Assembly: GCA_964343305.1 (NCBI GenBank)
Contig: CAYFJO010000081.1
Coordinates: forward strand, 1-31,847
Source: CAYFJO01 sp964343305
Lineage (GTDB): Bacteria > Planctomycetota > Planctomycetia > Pirellulales > Pirellulaceae
Length of the DNA stretch: 31,847 bases
Direction of reading: 5' to 3'
The position numbers and the translations under genes were made by a program. The number at the start of each line of letters is the position of its first letter. Within the stretch, counting starts at the first letter, position 1. A model generated the notes under the pieces. That model did no database searches and was not told the DNA's origin. It was given only the letters and a program-made list of their open reading frames with translations. This document shows, in pieces, positions 1 to 8,799 of the stretch.

Positions 1-1122
1 TTCGTCAAGCAACCCCACGCCGCGTCGCTGTTGTCGTCGCTTAGCTTGATCGTCGGTTCGAATCCCAACAACGCCGGCGCGTTGAATTTGCTCGCCACGA
101 CCACATCGGATGACGTCGCCGATTCGCTTCGATCCGTGATGCTGTCGGGACTTGGCGAAGGTTTAAAGCGTCGCGGATCGTCGGTCGTCCAGCTCTTGGC
201 GGACGATAAAACTTCGAAGGAAGCTCGCCAGCAGGTGATTGCGCTGTTCGATCGAGCGGCTCGAGCGGCCAGCGACAAAGACTCGACAATCGCCCGTCGC
301 ACGGCGGCCATCGGCTTGCTTGCGTTTTCGACACGACCTCTGAGACACTTCCTCACGCCGCAAAATCCGCAAGCGATCCAACGAGCCGCTGTCGCCGCGA
401 TCGGCCAGCAGGAAACGCAACACGTCGCTCGCACGTTGCTCGACGGATGGAAATACTACACGCCGCAAGTTCGTCGCGATGTGGTCGATGTGCTGATGAC
501 CAGCGCGAATCGAATCAACGAACTGCTGTCCGACGTTGAAAAGAAAAAGGTCGGCCGAGGCGATATCGAACGCGACAAGAAGCAGCTTTTGTTAAAACAT
601 CCTAACGTGGACATCTGGGCGAAAAGTGAAAAGTTGTTCGCTGGCGATTTGAATTCCGATCGGGCAAGAGTCGTGGCGAAATTCCAAACCGTGCTCGACC
701 TCGAAGGCGACGTGAAGCGCGGGCAAGCGGCATTCCAGAAGAGGTGTTCTGTGTGTCACCAAGTCGGCGGCGTCGGCCACAAAGTGGCTCCCGATTTGAC
801 ATCTGTCCAAAACAAATCACCTGCGGATTTGTTGATTGCGATTCTTGATCCGAATCGCGAGGCGCAGCCTAACTTCAACACATACAACGTCTTGACCGCC
901 GACGGAAGAATCTACAACGGAATCATCGCTGCCGAAGCGTCCGGAAGCATTACTCTTCGCCGGGCCGAGGCGAAAGAAGACGTCGTCCTGCGCAGTAACA
1001 TCGATTCGATGACGGCGACCGGAATTTCGTTGATGCCCGAAGGATTTGAAAAGGATCTATCAGCACAAGACTTTGCCGATTTGATTTCATTCGTGAAGTC
1101 GATCAAGCCAAGTGGAAAGTGA
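1..1122 (+). CDS. PVC-type heme-binding cytochrome c protein, C-terminal part
   Basis: The reading frame is open from the first base, so the 5' end lies outside the window; about 373 residues are visible. The first two thirds are helical and HEAT-like. The last ~130 residues match the Pirellula/Verrucomicrobium-type heme-binding domain (TIGR02603): a CSVCH heme motif at 745-759, then a PDLTSV stretch, a DPNRE motif, and a late SLMPEG whose Met could be the distal heme ligand. Proteins of this type usually carry a signal peptide and a dehydrogenase-like propeller upstream, which cannot be seen here. They are thought to act in the periplasm in electron transfer during oxidation of organic substrates; the substrate is unknown. 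The heme domain resembles that of the 16481-19420 protein. A hairpin terminator follows about 50 bases after the stop. Confidence 0.9.
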   Translation, partial: FVKQPHAASLLSSLSLIVGSNPNNAGALNLLATTTSDDVADSLRSVMLSGLGEGLKRRGSSVVQLLADDKTSKEARQQVIALFDRAARAASDKDSTIARRTAAIGLLAFSTRPLRHFLTPQNPQAIQRAAVAAIGQQETQHVARTLLDGWKYYTPQVRRDVVDVLMTSANRINELLSDVEKKKVGRGDIERDKKQLLLKHPNVDIWAKSEKLFAGDLNSDRARVVAKFQTVLDLEGDVKRGQAAFQKRCSVCHQVGGVGHKVAPDLTSVQNKSPADLLIAILDPNREAQPNFNTYNVLTADGRIYNGIIAAEASGSITLRRAEAKEDVVLRSNIDSMTATGISLMPEGFEKDLSAQDFADLISFVKSIKPSGK

Positions 1123-1429
1123 TCGACTCGTAGAGGTAGGAGAGGCCCGTTCTGATTTGGCCAACAACGAAAACAGCCCGCCAAGATTGACGGGCTGCTT
1201 TCTATATGATGAACATCCGAGGGGATGGTTGTTTTCGACCGCACGGAACGCCACTTCATTTCAGATCTTTGTTTGTTGTTGTGTGGCGTTGTGCGGTGAT
1301 CGTGAGAGAAGGCAGATCGCGTGCCAAAAGTCAGACATCGTCGTTAACACCGCGAATTACGCCGAATCGTGACGTCGCGGAGCGAAAGGTGACGATCGTG
1401 TTCTCATTTTGATTACGACCATCTCAGCT
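1123..1429. other. Intergenic region between convergent genes
   Basis: This stretch separates the cytochrome gene end from the convergent CocE-type gene end. It holds the terminator at 1174-1204. The rest (1205-1429) contains only short overlapping frames with no recognisable protein similarity, and I see no convincing RNA gene or repeat. No good terminator for the minus-strand gene is visible. Confidence 0.5.
1174..1204 (+). terminator. Probable intrinsic terminator
   Basis: A perfect 7-bp stem (CAGCCCG at 1174-1180, CGGGCTG at 1191-1197) encloses a 10-base loop and is followed by the T-rich run CTTTCTAT. It lies about 50 bases after the stop of the cytochrome gene, in the right orientation to end its transcript. 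The T tract is interrupted, so strength is uncertain. Confidence 0.6.
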
Positions 1430-3298
1430 CTAGTCGAGCACCAACACTTTGACGCGCGACGGCATGTCCTCGGAACGAAAAACGCGTTGCGTCGCCTTTT
1501 GGAAATCTGATTCTTTGGCGTGATAGATGTCCACGAATCTCTGTGGATTACGATCGACCAGCGGGAACCAGGTGCTTTGGACTTGAATCATGATCCGATG
1601 TTCGCGGCGGAAGCAGTGATAGGTGTCGGGCATCGTGAATTTCACCCGTGTTGGCGCGTCCGGCTTGAACGGGACGGCCTTTTCTAAACTCTCCCGAAAT
1701 TTGCCGCGGATCACGTCGCCACGCACCAACTGCTGATACCCGCCCATCCGAACTTCCTTTGGATTGGGATCGAGATCAGGGTAGTCATCTGGATAAACGT
1801 CGATCACTTTGACAATCCAGTCACTATCGGTCCCGGATGTCGAGACATGCAGGTCGACTTCAACGGGACCAACGATCGTCACATCTTCATCCAGCACATC
1901 CGTTTGATAAACCAACACGTCTGGTCGCTGCGACGCAAACCGTTGGTCGGCGACCAAATATTCGGCCTTCATTCCCGGAGCCACGATGTTCATGTAGGGT
2001 ACGGGCTTGTTCGGATCACTGATGTATTCGTCAAATGCTTCGGTATTTGGTGGCGCGTTGAAAGCAAGCCGGTCGCTGGCGTGAAAATAAAGTGATTTTG
2101 ACTTCGCCTGTTTTGGCGGCCATTCGTCGTAACTGCGCCAGTGATTCGTGCCCGTCTCGAAGACCCAAGCTTCAGGATGGTTGAGCTTGCCTTTGCCTTT
2201 CAAATGAAACTCGAAGAACGGCAATTCAATCTTCTTGCGATAGAACTCAGACGTCTTTGAATTAAACGGAATGTCGCCAAACGACGCTCCGCCACCACGG
2301 GCCCAGCCACCATGACGCCACGGGCCCATCACGAGCATGTTGAACGTATTCGGGTTGTTTCGCTCGATGTACTTGTAAGTCTCAAGCGCCCCGAACAGAT
2401 TCTCCGCGTCGAACCATCCGCCTACGGTCATCACGGCCGGTTTGACGTTTTTCAAATGGGGGCGAATGTTGTGCGACTTCCAAAACTCGTCGTACGTTCC
2501 ATGCTTCATCGTCTCTAGCCAAAACGGCACGTCGCCTTTCAAATACTCTTTGTCGATCTCCGACAGCGTCTTGATGCGGCGGAAGAATTCATAGCCATCA
2601 GGCGTGCCGTAATTGAAGTTTGGTCCTCGATAATCTTTGGTTGGTTCTGGCCGAACACGTCCGCTGCGCGACATCCAATTAAACATGTGTGCTAGAAAAA
2701 ACGCGCCGTTGTGATGCCAGTCGTCGCCGACGAACCAATCGTTCACCGGGGCTTGCGGCGAAGCGGCCTGGATCGCCGGATGCGAATCGATGATGCCCGC
2801 CGCCGTGTAAAAGCCTGGATACGAAATTCCCGCGATGCCAACTTTGCCGTTGTTTCCTCGGACGTTTTTGACCAGCCAATCGACCGTGTCCCACGTGTCA
2901 GTACTTTCGTCGATGTCGGTCCTTTTCTTTTTCACCGGCAAGTGCGGCCGCATGTGAACAAATTCGCCTTCCGACATCCAGCGACCGCGGACGTCTTGAT
3001 AGGCGAAGATGTAGCCCGCCTTGCCGAACAGCGGCGAGGGTCCCAGGTTTTCGGGAAACTGATCGACGCCGTAAGGTTTCGCACTGTACGGCGTTCGCTT
3101 TAGCAGAATCGGATAAGTCTTCGAATCGTCCTTGGGCACGTAGACGGATGTGAACAGCCGCTTGCCGTCGCGCATCGCGATTTGATATTCGTACTTGGTG
3201 TAATGCGATTTGACATAGTCAACGCCTTGGCCGAATGCGATCAAGTTTGTTGTCAAAACAGCGGCGAAGAGGATGAGTAGTTTTTTGTGGCGAATCAT
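1430..3298 (-). CDS. CocE/NonD family hydrolase (S15-type acylase/esterase), exported
   Basis: About 622 residues, normal for CocE/NonD hydrolases (X-Pro dipeptidyl-peptidase, cocaine esterase and glutaryl-7-ACA acylase relatives). A signal peptide (basic RHKK, then a hydrophobic stretch ending at FGQG) indicates export. The alpha/beta hydrolase core carries the nucleophile elbow GISYPG (Ser about 159), an Asp in GGWFDAEN (about 297) and a His in GPWRHGG (about 329), which form a complete triad. Residues ~370-615 look like the C-terminal jelly-roll domain of the family (PF08530). I place the start at the ATG at 3298 because AGGAGA lies 6 bases before it; a TTG one codon upstream is too close to that site. 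It probably cleaves esters or amides, but the substrate cannot be read from sequence. It stands alone on the minus strand, with 86 bases separating it from the broken oxidoreductase upstream. Confidence 0.9.
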   Translation of the reverse strand: MIRHKKLLILFAAVLTTNLIAFGQGVDYVKSHYTKYEYQIAMRDGKRLFTSVYVPKDDSKTYPILLKRTPYSAKPYGVDQFPENLGPSPLFGKAGYIFAYQDVRGRWMSEGEFVHMRPHLPVKKKRTDIDESTDTWDTVDWLVKNVRGNNGKVGIAGISYPGFYTAAGIIDSHPAIQAASPQAPVNDWFVGDDWHHNGAFFLAHMFNWMSRSGRVRPEPTKDYRGPNFNYGTPDGYEFFRRIKTLSEIDKEYLKGDVPFWLETMKHGTYDEFWKSHNIRPHLKNVKPAVMTVGGWFDAENLFGALETYKYIERNNPNTFNMLVMGPWRHGGWARGGGASFGDIPFNSKTSEFYRKKIELPFFEFHLKGKGKLNHPEAWVFETGTNHWRSYDEWPPKQAKSKSLYFHASDRLAFNAPPNTEAFDEYISDPNKPVPYMNIVAPGMKAEYLVADQRFASQRPDVLVYQTDVLDEDVTIVGPVEVDLHVSTSGTDSDWIVKVIDVYPDDYPDLDPNPKEVRMGGYQQLVRGDVIRGKFRESLEKAVPFKPDAPTRVKFTMPDTYHCFRREHRIMIQVQSTWFPLVDRNPQRFVDIYHAKESDFQKATQRVFRSEDMPSRVKVLVLD

Positions 3299-3387
3299 CA
3301 ATGTCTCCTGGTGCGGGTCAATTCGTTGTACTCGCTATGATAAGCGGGCCAAATTCGCTCAACAACTTTCGCTGTCTCGTCTAACGA

Positions 3388-4457
3388 TTAATGAACCTCG
3401 ATCACTGCGCCACAACGTGCCGACTTGCCAATTGCTTCGCAAACGCGTTGATTCGCGATCGAGATGGCGGGCCACATTGCGTCCAGTTTGCCGCTGCAGA
3501 CGATCTCACAGAATCGCTCGATCATCCGCTGTTCTTGAACGAGCGGCTGCGAAACGTGCTCTGTCGCTTCGCCCATTTTGTTGTGCAGCCAGTATCTCGG
3601 TCGCTCGGGATTCGTCGGATTGAGAAAGTCGTCACAGACCAATGATCCAATCGTACCGGTCACTTCGAACCACTTGCGCCGTGCCGAGTCGTAGCCGCAA
3701 TCGAACGACGCCATCCGTTCGCCGTCAAACCACATCATCGCGCTCAAGTTGAATTCGACATCGTGACGATAGCGCGCCGTGGCGAATACGCGCGTCGGCA
3801 ACTCGCCGCCCATCGCCCACAACGTCGCGCGGACGTTGTACCAACCGAGATCGCCGAGCGCGCCGCCGCCAAGTTCACGTTGAAATCGCAGTTCATTGGG
3901 GAGGATCTTTTCCGGGACGACTTTGCGGTTTCTTGATCGAGAGCCAAGTGCGGTGGCTTCATCTGCAGGTATGACTCGACATCAAAGCTGAACGCCGACG
4001 TGACACGTCGCAGCGGACCGAATCTTTCGTCGTTGATCGCTCGAAACATAACGGCGGTGCGCGGATGGTGGACCCACATCGTGGCGTCCATCAGTTGCAC
4101 GTTGTTCGCGCGACAGGCGGCGGCCATTGCCTCCGCTTCGACAGCAGTCATCGCCAGCGGCTTTTCGCACAAAACGTGTTTGCCCGCTTCGGCCGCACGG
4201 ATCGTCCACTCGGCGTGCATCGATGGCGGCAACGGGATGTAGACGGCATCAAGATCTTCGTCGCCGAGCAACGCGTCGTAGTTGTCGTAGGCCTGGGCGA
4301 CCTGGTGTTGTTTGGCCCAGATTTCGGCACGCCTCGCCGTTCGGCTGGCGACGGCCTTGACGTGCGCGTGGTCGGTCGCCGTGATTGCGTCAACAACTCG
4401 GGTCGCAATCCGAGCCGTGCTTAAGATGCCCCATTGGATGGTTTTAGATTGATTCAT
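3388..4457 (-). pseudogene. Gfo/Idh/MocA family oxidoreductase, frameshifted
   Basis: The frame starting at 4457 encodes a Rossmann N-terminus (GILSTARIATRV, then the family EKPLAMT motif whose Lys, about residue 99, is usually catalytic). After ETAK the similarity leaves this frame and continues in the -1 frame as VVPEKILPNELRFQREL and GGGALGDLGWYNVR, running to the stop at 3388. The break maps to the short A run at 3922-3924 on the plus strand (CTTTGC). Adding one A back would restore a protein of about 356 residues. Without it, the N-terminal frame runs on to 3744 in nonsense sequence. This could be a real inactivating deletion or a sequencing error; all other parts look intact. Members are NAD(P)-dependent sugar or polyol dehydrogenases, here without a signal peptide, so cytoplasmic. 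The gene diverges from the phosphoesterase gene. Confidence 0.85.
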
Positions 4458-4564
4458 GGTTCATTCGTTTTGTCTTTGACGAACGGCAGTAGTGTTTTTC
4501 GCACAGCGACATAGTAGAATCTACCCACCCACCTGATCAACTCACCTCCGATAGGACCCGCCTG
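4458..4564. promoter_or_regulatory. Divergent promoter region
   Basis: The 107 bases between two divergent gene starts must hold both promoters. A TAGAAT hexamer at 4515-4520 could be the -10 box for the rightward gene, but no good -35 is seen. AGGA near 4555 is the likely ribosome binding site of the phosphoesterase gene. I assign no leftward elements. Confidence 0.3.
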
Positions 4565-6151
4565 ATGAAAACCACCACCCATTGCCTAACTGCACTGTTT
4601 TGCCTTGCGTTGCTCTCCCCCGCGCTTGCCGAGGATGCAAAGGGCATTGTTTTTCATGACGTCGATGGCAACGGCAAATTCAACGAAGGCGACAAGCCGC
4701 TGCCAAACATCAAAGTTTCCAACGGCAAGACGATTGTCAAGACCAACGGGGCCGGACGTTACAACCTGCCAGTCGACAGCGACGCGATTGTGTTTGTCAT
4801 CAAACCGAGCGGCTGGCGAACGCCGCTGAGCAAAAACAAATTGCCGCAGTTCTACTACATCCACAAACCAAACGGCTCGCCGCCAGATTTCAAACACAAA
4901 GGCGTCGATCCGACCGGACCGTTGCCCGAATCAATTGACTTTCCGCTGTATCCCAACAAAGAGCCGGAACAGTTTCGCGCGATTTTGTTCGGCGATCCAC
5001 AGCCGCGAGATCAAAAGGAAATCGATTACATCGCCCACGACGTCGTCGAAGAGTTGATCGGCACGGACGCCTCGTTCGGCGTCACGTTGGGCGACATCAT
5101 GTTCGACGATTTGTCGCTGTTCGGATCGCTCAATTCGGCGATCGCGCTGATCGGCATCCCCTGGTACAACGTCATCGGCAACCACGACATTAACTTCGAT
5201 GCCAAGACCGACGAGCAAAGTGACGAGACGTTTGAGAGCGTTTACGGGCCGACATACTATTCGTTCGACCACGGCAGCGTCCACTTCCTCGTGCTCGACG
5301 ACATCGAATGGTATCTCCCGGAACCCGGCGGCAAAGGTCGGTATCGCGGCGGGTTGGGCGAAACACAAATTGAATTCATCAAGAAGGATTTGTCGCTGAT
5401 TCCAGAAGATCAACTGGTCGTTATGCTGATGCACATTCCCTTGATCGGCATTCAGGATCGGCACCAACTTTACCGGCTGATCGAAAAGCGGCCGTTTTGC
5501 ATGTCCGTTTCAGGACACACGCATCATCAGGAGCACGTTTACATCAAAGAGGACGGCTGGAAAGGGGCCAAGCCGCACCACCACGTGATCAATGTCACAG
5601 TCAGCGGCAGTTGGTGGTCGGGACAGACGGACGAGTTGGGCATTCCTCACACAATGATGTCTGACGGTGCACCCAACGGCTACTCGATCATTTCGTTTGA
5701 CGGCAATAAATACTCTCTGAGTTTCAAAGCGGCGCGAAAGCCGGCGGACTATCAGATGCGAATCGTCGCGCCCGAACTGGTTGCCAAGGCGGATGCCGGC
5801 AAGACGCCAATCTTCGCAAACGTCTTTAACGGTTCGGAATACACCAGAGTCGAGATGCAAATATCGAAAAGCGGTGAATGGATCGAAATGAATCGATCGG
5901 TGGAAAAGGACCCCGCTTTTATCGCTGTCAAAGAGGCAGAAACGTCCATCGAAAATCCGACTTTCCGAAAACTGACAAATCCTAAGCCTTGTCCGCACCT
6001 CTGGAAACTCAATCTCCCGGAATCCATTGAACCGGGCACACACTTAATCCAGATTCGAGCGACGTTGGCCGATGGCCGTGTGTTCGAAGGTCGACGCACG
6101 ATTCGCGTTTCAAAACAAACGTTTAACGGCGGATTACCAACGCAGCAATAG
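4565..6151 (+). CDS. Calcineurin-like metallophosphoesterase with SdrD-B-like N-terminal domain, exported
   Basis: 528 residues with a signal peptide (cleavage expected after SPALA). Residues ~25-80 form a small beta domain of SdrD-B/carboxypeptidase-regulatory type (FHDVDGNGKF, GAGRYNLPV). The catalytic metallophosphoesterase core spans ~135-325 with every metal motif: GDPQ (D144, Gln in place of the usual His), GDIMFD (D177), GNHD (206-208), MHIP (H290) and GHTH (H318, H320). Residues ~345-520 fit the C-terminal domain that accompanies this subfamily (PF16370). It should hydrolyse phosphoesters outside the cytoplasm with two bound metals; the substrate is unknown. The start is the ATG at 4565, preceded by AGGA. 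The esterase gene follows 17 bases after the stop, so the two are probably co-transcribed. Confidence 0.92.
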   Translation: MKTTTHCLTALFCLALLSPALAEDAKGIVFHDVDGNGKFNEGDKPLPNIKVSNGKTIVKTNGAGRYNLPVDSDAIVFVIKPSGWRTPLSKNKLPQFYYIHKPNGSPPDFKHKGVDPTGPLPESIDFPLYPNKEPEQFRAILFGDPQPRDQKEIDYIAHDVVEELIGTDASFGVTLGDIMFDDLSLFGSLNSAIALIGIPWYNVIGNHDINFDAKTDEQSDETFESVYGPTYYSFDHGSVHFLVLDDIEWYLPEPGGKGRYRGGLGETQIEFIKKDLSLIPEDQLVVMLMHIPLIGIQDRHQLYRLIEKRPFCMSVSGHTHHQEHVYIKEDGWKGAKPHHHVINVTVSGSWWSGQTDELGIPHTMMSDGAPNGYSIISFDGNKYSLSFKAARKPADYQMRIVAPELVAKADAGKTPIFANVFNGSEYTRVEMQISKSGEWIEMNRSVEKDPAFIAVKEAETSIENPTFRKLTNPKPCPHLWKLNLPESIEPGTHLIQIRATLADGRVFEGRRTIRVSKQTFNGGLPTQQ

Positions 6152-6168
6152 GACAAGGATTTTTTGAC

Positions 6169-7344
6169 ATGAAATTGATGCATTTCACAGTTTTCATCGC
6201 TCTCATTTCCGCAACGTTGTTGGCAGATGACAAGAAGGACGCAGAGACAGTTTTGTGCCGAGGTTACTACCACTCCGAGGAAGAAGCTGTAAAACAACTG
6301 GCACGCATGGCTGCGACCTATTCGAGCCTTGACGAGTGGAAGGATCGGGCGGCAAAGGTTCGCAAACAGATCTTGGTCGGAGCCAACCTCGATCCGCTGC
6401 CGGAGCGCACGCCGCTGAATCCAGTCGTTCACAAAAAACGCAGTTACGACGGATACACTGTCGAGTCGGCAGCGTTCGAAGCACGGCCCGGTTTTTACGT
6501 TTACGGAAGTTTGTATCGGCCGCTTGGCAAAGAGGGACCGCGTCCAGCGGTCCTCTGTCCACATGGTCACGCGCGCGGTCCCGGTGGTGGGCGATTACGT
6601 TCGGATCAGCAGCATCGCTGTGCCACGCTGGCACGCATGGGCGCGGTTGTATTCTCGTATGACATGGTTGGTTTCGGCGACTCGTTGCACCTTGGTTGGA
6701 ACCACGGCCACAAACAGGCATTGACTTTGCAAACCTGGAGCAGCATTCGAGCGATCGACTTTGTGCAGACATTGGACGACGTGGACGACAATCGCATCGG
6801 AGTCACCGGTTGTTCAGGCGGAGGAACTCAAACGTTTCTGTTGACGGCCGTCGACGATCGTGTCACGGTTTCCGTGCCAGTCGTGATGGTCTCCGCGCAT
6901 TTCTTCGGCGGATGCCATTGCGAAAGCGGCATGCCGATTCATAAGACCGCAGCGCTGGAAACCAACAACGCAGAGATCGCCGCGTTGGCAGCTCCGCGGC
7001 CGTTGCTGCTGATTTCCGTTGGTGGTGATTGGACGAAGAACACACCCGCCGTCGAACTGCCGTACATTCGCAACGTCTATGGCCTGCACAGCGACCGATC
7101 GAAAGTGGAAAACGTTCACTTTCCTGGTCGCAAGCACGGCTATCAATATTTGAAACGCCAAGCGATGTATCCATTCATGGTCAAACATCTGGGGCTGGAT
7201 CAGAATGGCGTGTTTGACGCGGCGACTGAGTTATACGACGAAAGCAAAACGACCATCGAAACGCCCGAACAGATGCGCGTGTTTGATGAGTCGAAGCCTT
7301 ATCCAGCGGGCGCGTTAAAGCCTGGAGCAATCGTGCCGTTCTAA
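6169..7344 (+). CDS. Exported alpha/beta hydrolase, acetyl xylan esterase-like
   Basis: 391 residues with a short signal peptide (hydrophobic residues 5-18, ending LLADD). The alpha/beta hydrolase fold is clear: an oxyanion-region PHGHARG near residue 131, the nucleophile elbow GCSGGG (S216), an Asp in GGDWTKN (D287) and His in RKHGYQ (H323). The order and spacing resemble the acetyl xylan esterase/dienelactone hydrolase-like proteins common in planctomycetes. A C-terminal tail after ~340 has no recognised domain. It likely removes acyl groups from a carbohydrate outside the cytoplasm; the acetyl preference is inferred. An AAGGA about ten bases before the ATG and the 17-base gap to the phosphoesterase gene indicate an operon. 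Its stop overlaps by 4 bases the stop of the convergent AlkD-like gene. Confidence 0.9.
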   Translation: MKLMHFTVFIALISATLLADDKKDAETVLCRGYYHSEEEAVKQLARMAATYSSLDEWKDRAAKVRKQILVGANLDPLPERTPLNPVVHKKRSYDGYTVESAAFEARPGFYVYGSLYRPLGKEGPRPAVLCPHGHARGPGGGRLRSDQQHRCATLARMGAVVFSYDMVGFGDSLHLGWNHGHKQALTLQTWSSIRAIDFVQTLDDVDDNRIGVTGCSGGGTQTFLLTAVDDRVTVSVPVVMVSAHFFGGCHCESGMPIHKTAALETNNAEIAALAAPRPLLLISVGGDWTKNTPAVELPYIRNVYGLHSDRSKVENVHFPGRKHGYQYLKRQAMYPFMVKHLGLDQNGVFDAATELYDESKTTIETPEQMRVFDESKPYPAGALKPGAIVPF

Positions 7345-8051
7345 CACTTGACCGTGCTGCGTTTCTTGCCGAGGCGGCCAGCCTTTTCAACTTTGGCGAT
7401 GTATTCCGTCGCCAGTGGGACTTTGCACGCCGTGTCGCCCATGTCGACTTCGACTTGGCCGATCTTTTTGGCAATTTGTTTGGCTTTCTTGGTAAGGGGT
7501 TTGACATAACTGCCAACGGCGATGACAAATGCGTTCATGACGTACCGAGTCAGATTCAATGCGTCGTCAATTTCGTTCGCGACGCGATCCAAAAGCTCTT
7601 TGATTTCATCCAGATCAAGTTCTTCGTCTGGTCGGTTCGCGGTCATGAAAGAGTACGTGGACCAGCCACTGACTTGGATCAATTCCTTTTTGGACTTCAT
7701 CCATTGGATCGCCAAGTCGCATGCGTGAGGGCTTTCGACGGCAACCCATGCAACCGTGTATTCAGACAACATCGCCCATTTCGCATTTTTGGCCCACGAA
7801 TCGAGTTGCTTCTTGGTCATCAGTGCCCCGTCGGCGGCGAGACCGGCCAAGTACATCGCGTCGTAGTTGCCGGTGTCGTACAACGCGAGCGCCAAATCCT
7901 GGTTGCCCTTAATCTTTTTGACGATGACTTTCATGTCGGCGATCTTGACGCCAAAACAATTCTCGGTGATGCCATGACGAGCGTACGTTTTGCGCATTTG
8001 CTCGCTGCCCAACTTTTTCAGCTCGGCCATAACTTGTCTTACAGTTTGCAT
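7341..8051 (-). CDS. DNA alkylation repair protein, AlkD-like
   Basis: 236 residues from the ATG at 8051, the usual size for AlkD-like HEAT-repeat glycosylases. A GAGG lies about 8 bases before that ATG. The same frame stays open 25 codons further upstream, but that part is unlike the family, so I reject the longer start. The protein has no signal peptide and is built of helical pairs, with typical stretches such as CFGVKIADMKVIVKKIK, MYLAGLAADG and SGWSTYSF. AlkD proteins excise positively charged alkylated bases (3-methyladenine, 7-methylguanine). I could not confirm every catalytic residue by eye, and some members of this branch are of unknown activity. It is the only DNA-repair-like gene in the window, and its stop overlaps that of the convergent esterase gene. 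Confidence 0.85.
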   Translation of the reverse strand: MQTVRQVMAELKKLGSEQMRKTYARHGITENCFGVKIADMKVIVKKIKGNQDLALALYDTGNYDAMYLAGLAADGALMTKKQLDSWAKNAKWAMLSEYTVAWVAVESPHACDLAIQWMKSKKELIQVSGWSTYSFMTANRPDEELDLDEIKELLDRVANEIDDALNLTRYVMNAFVIAVGSYVKPLTKKAKQIAKKIGQVEVDMGDTACKVPLATEYIAKVEKAGRLGKKRSTVKC

Positions 8052-8175
8052 GTACTTGTACCTCGTCAAAACTAGTGCTTTATGCCTCTTGTTTTTGTGC
8101 GTAGCTGGGGTCGAGTCTTCGAGCACTCGTACTACTAGTCGTGGATTTCTTGTTTTCCTGCGCGCACTTCTGTAG

Positions 8176-8195
8176 GACGGGCACTCCTGCCTGTC
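8176..8195. repeat. Short inverted repeat
   Basis: Arms GACGGGCA and TGCCTGTC are 8 bp with one mismatch (G-T type) around a 4-base CTCC loop. It is short and could be a remnant of a dispersed palindromic element; only a genome-wide count can tell. Confidence 0.35.
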
Positions 8196-8309
8196 GATTG
8201 TACACGAGTATTTTCAGGTTATCCCAGATTAGCCTCACGTTTGGCATAAGATTTGCGCTGTCATTGGAAGCAGGAATGACCTGCCACAATGACATGACGG
8301 AGCGAAACA

Positions 8310-8432
8310 ATGTGCGAAGGGATTGCTGCGGAACTGGATGGAATTGCCCTGGGAGACAAACGTTTGAACCGACGAAGGCAAATCATCATCGAGGCGCTCA
8401 GCGCGAATAGGGATGGCGAGTCGCCAGGCTGA
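8310..8432 (+). pseudogene. IS4-type transposase N-terminal fragment
   Basis: A 40-codon frame starting ATG TGC GAA contains GIALGDKRLNRRRQ followed by EALSAN. This resembles the N-terminal DNA-binding segment of IS4/Tn5-type transposases (consensus near ...LGDKRLNKRL...EALSANP). It ends at a TGA, where a real transposase would continue for several hundred residues. No further transposase sequence follows in any frame, so it is a decayed stub. It is not the missing start of an adjacent element; the other transposase fragment (30281-30730) is 22 kb away and on the other strand. Confidence 0.6.
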
Positions 8433-8453
8433 GTGCGTCGAGTTGACGCGCCT

Positions 8454-8531
8454 GTGAGCCGTTGGCGCTAGCCTCGGGCGTTTTACGCGGGTTTGCAACG
8501 CTGGACTGGCCCGCGGCTAGCGCCGGCTTAC
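8454..8531. repeat. Palindromic intergenic element
   Basis: The left arm GTGAGCCGTTGGCGCTAGCC (8454-8473) pairs with GGCTAGCGCCGGCTTAC (8515-8531). GGCTAGCGCC is perfect, and the distal part is imperfect. The loop is about 41 bases. The form is that of a REP-like dispersed palindrome. It lies directly after the transposase stub and upstream of the sulfatase fusion gene. Confidence 0.6.
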
Positions 8532-8751
8532 GCCCACGGCTACGCGCGCAAGCGTCACTGTATTGCGTGCCGACGCGTTGTCGACCTGATTCAGTTTGGT
8601 TCGATGGTCAATCCGGTTCTTGACGTCATCGCCTTGATGACAGTGTTGTCATTCGCCTCTTCGTCCGCTTCGCAAACCAGTCGATGTGCCGTCGACATAC
8701 ACCGCCGCGCCTTGCGAGTCGATTCCAAGTGATCCGACCTGTTTACTTAGC

Positions 8752-8760
8752 TGCTATACT
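8752..8760 (+). promoter_or_regulatory. Extended -10 promoter candidate
   Basis: TGCTATACT matches an extended -10 box (TGnTATAAT-like, one mismatch in the hexamer). The region about 17 bases upstream has no good -35, which extended -10 promoters tolerate. It would start transcription about 30 bases before the ATG at 8800 of the sulfatase fusion gene. Confidence 0.4.
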
Positions 8761-8799
8761 GAGAGTTAGATCTTGTTTCAAACAAAAGGCCTCGATGAA

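Larger units (their letters stand above)
8052..8799. other. Intergenic region with transposase remnant and repeats
   Basis: About 750 bases without an intact gene. From left to right it holds a small inverted repeat (8176-8195), an IS4-type transposase start fragment (8310-8432), a larger palindromic element (8454-8531), and an extended -10 promoter candidate (8752-8760) for the fusion gene. A 35-residue minus-strand frame between about 8640 and 8750 (including GAAVYVDGTSTGLRS) looks protein-like but matches nothing I recognise. The mixture suggests a site of past insertions and decay. Confidence 0.5.

Noticed and set aside
8052..8126. 25-codon extension of the AlkD-like gene
   Set aside because: The ATG at 8051 has GAGG in good position and gives the family's normal length.
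8773..8799. Upstream TTG extension of the sulfatase fusion gene
   Set aside because: The ATG at 8800 has a ribosome binding site and starts a proper signal peptide; the added residues would spoil it.
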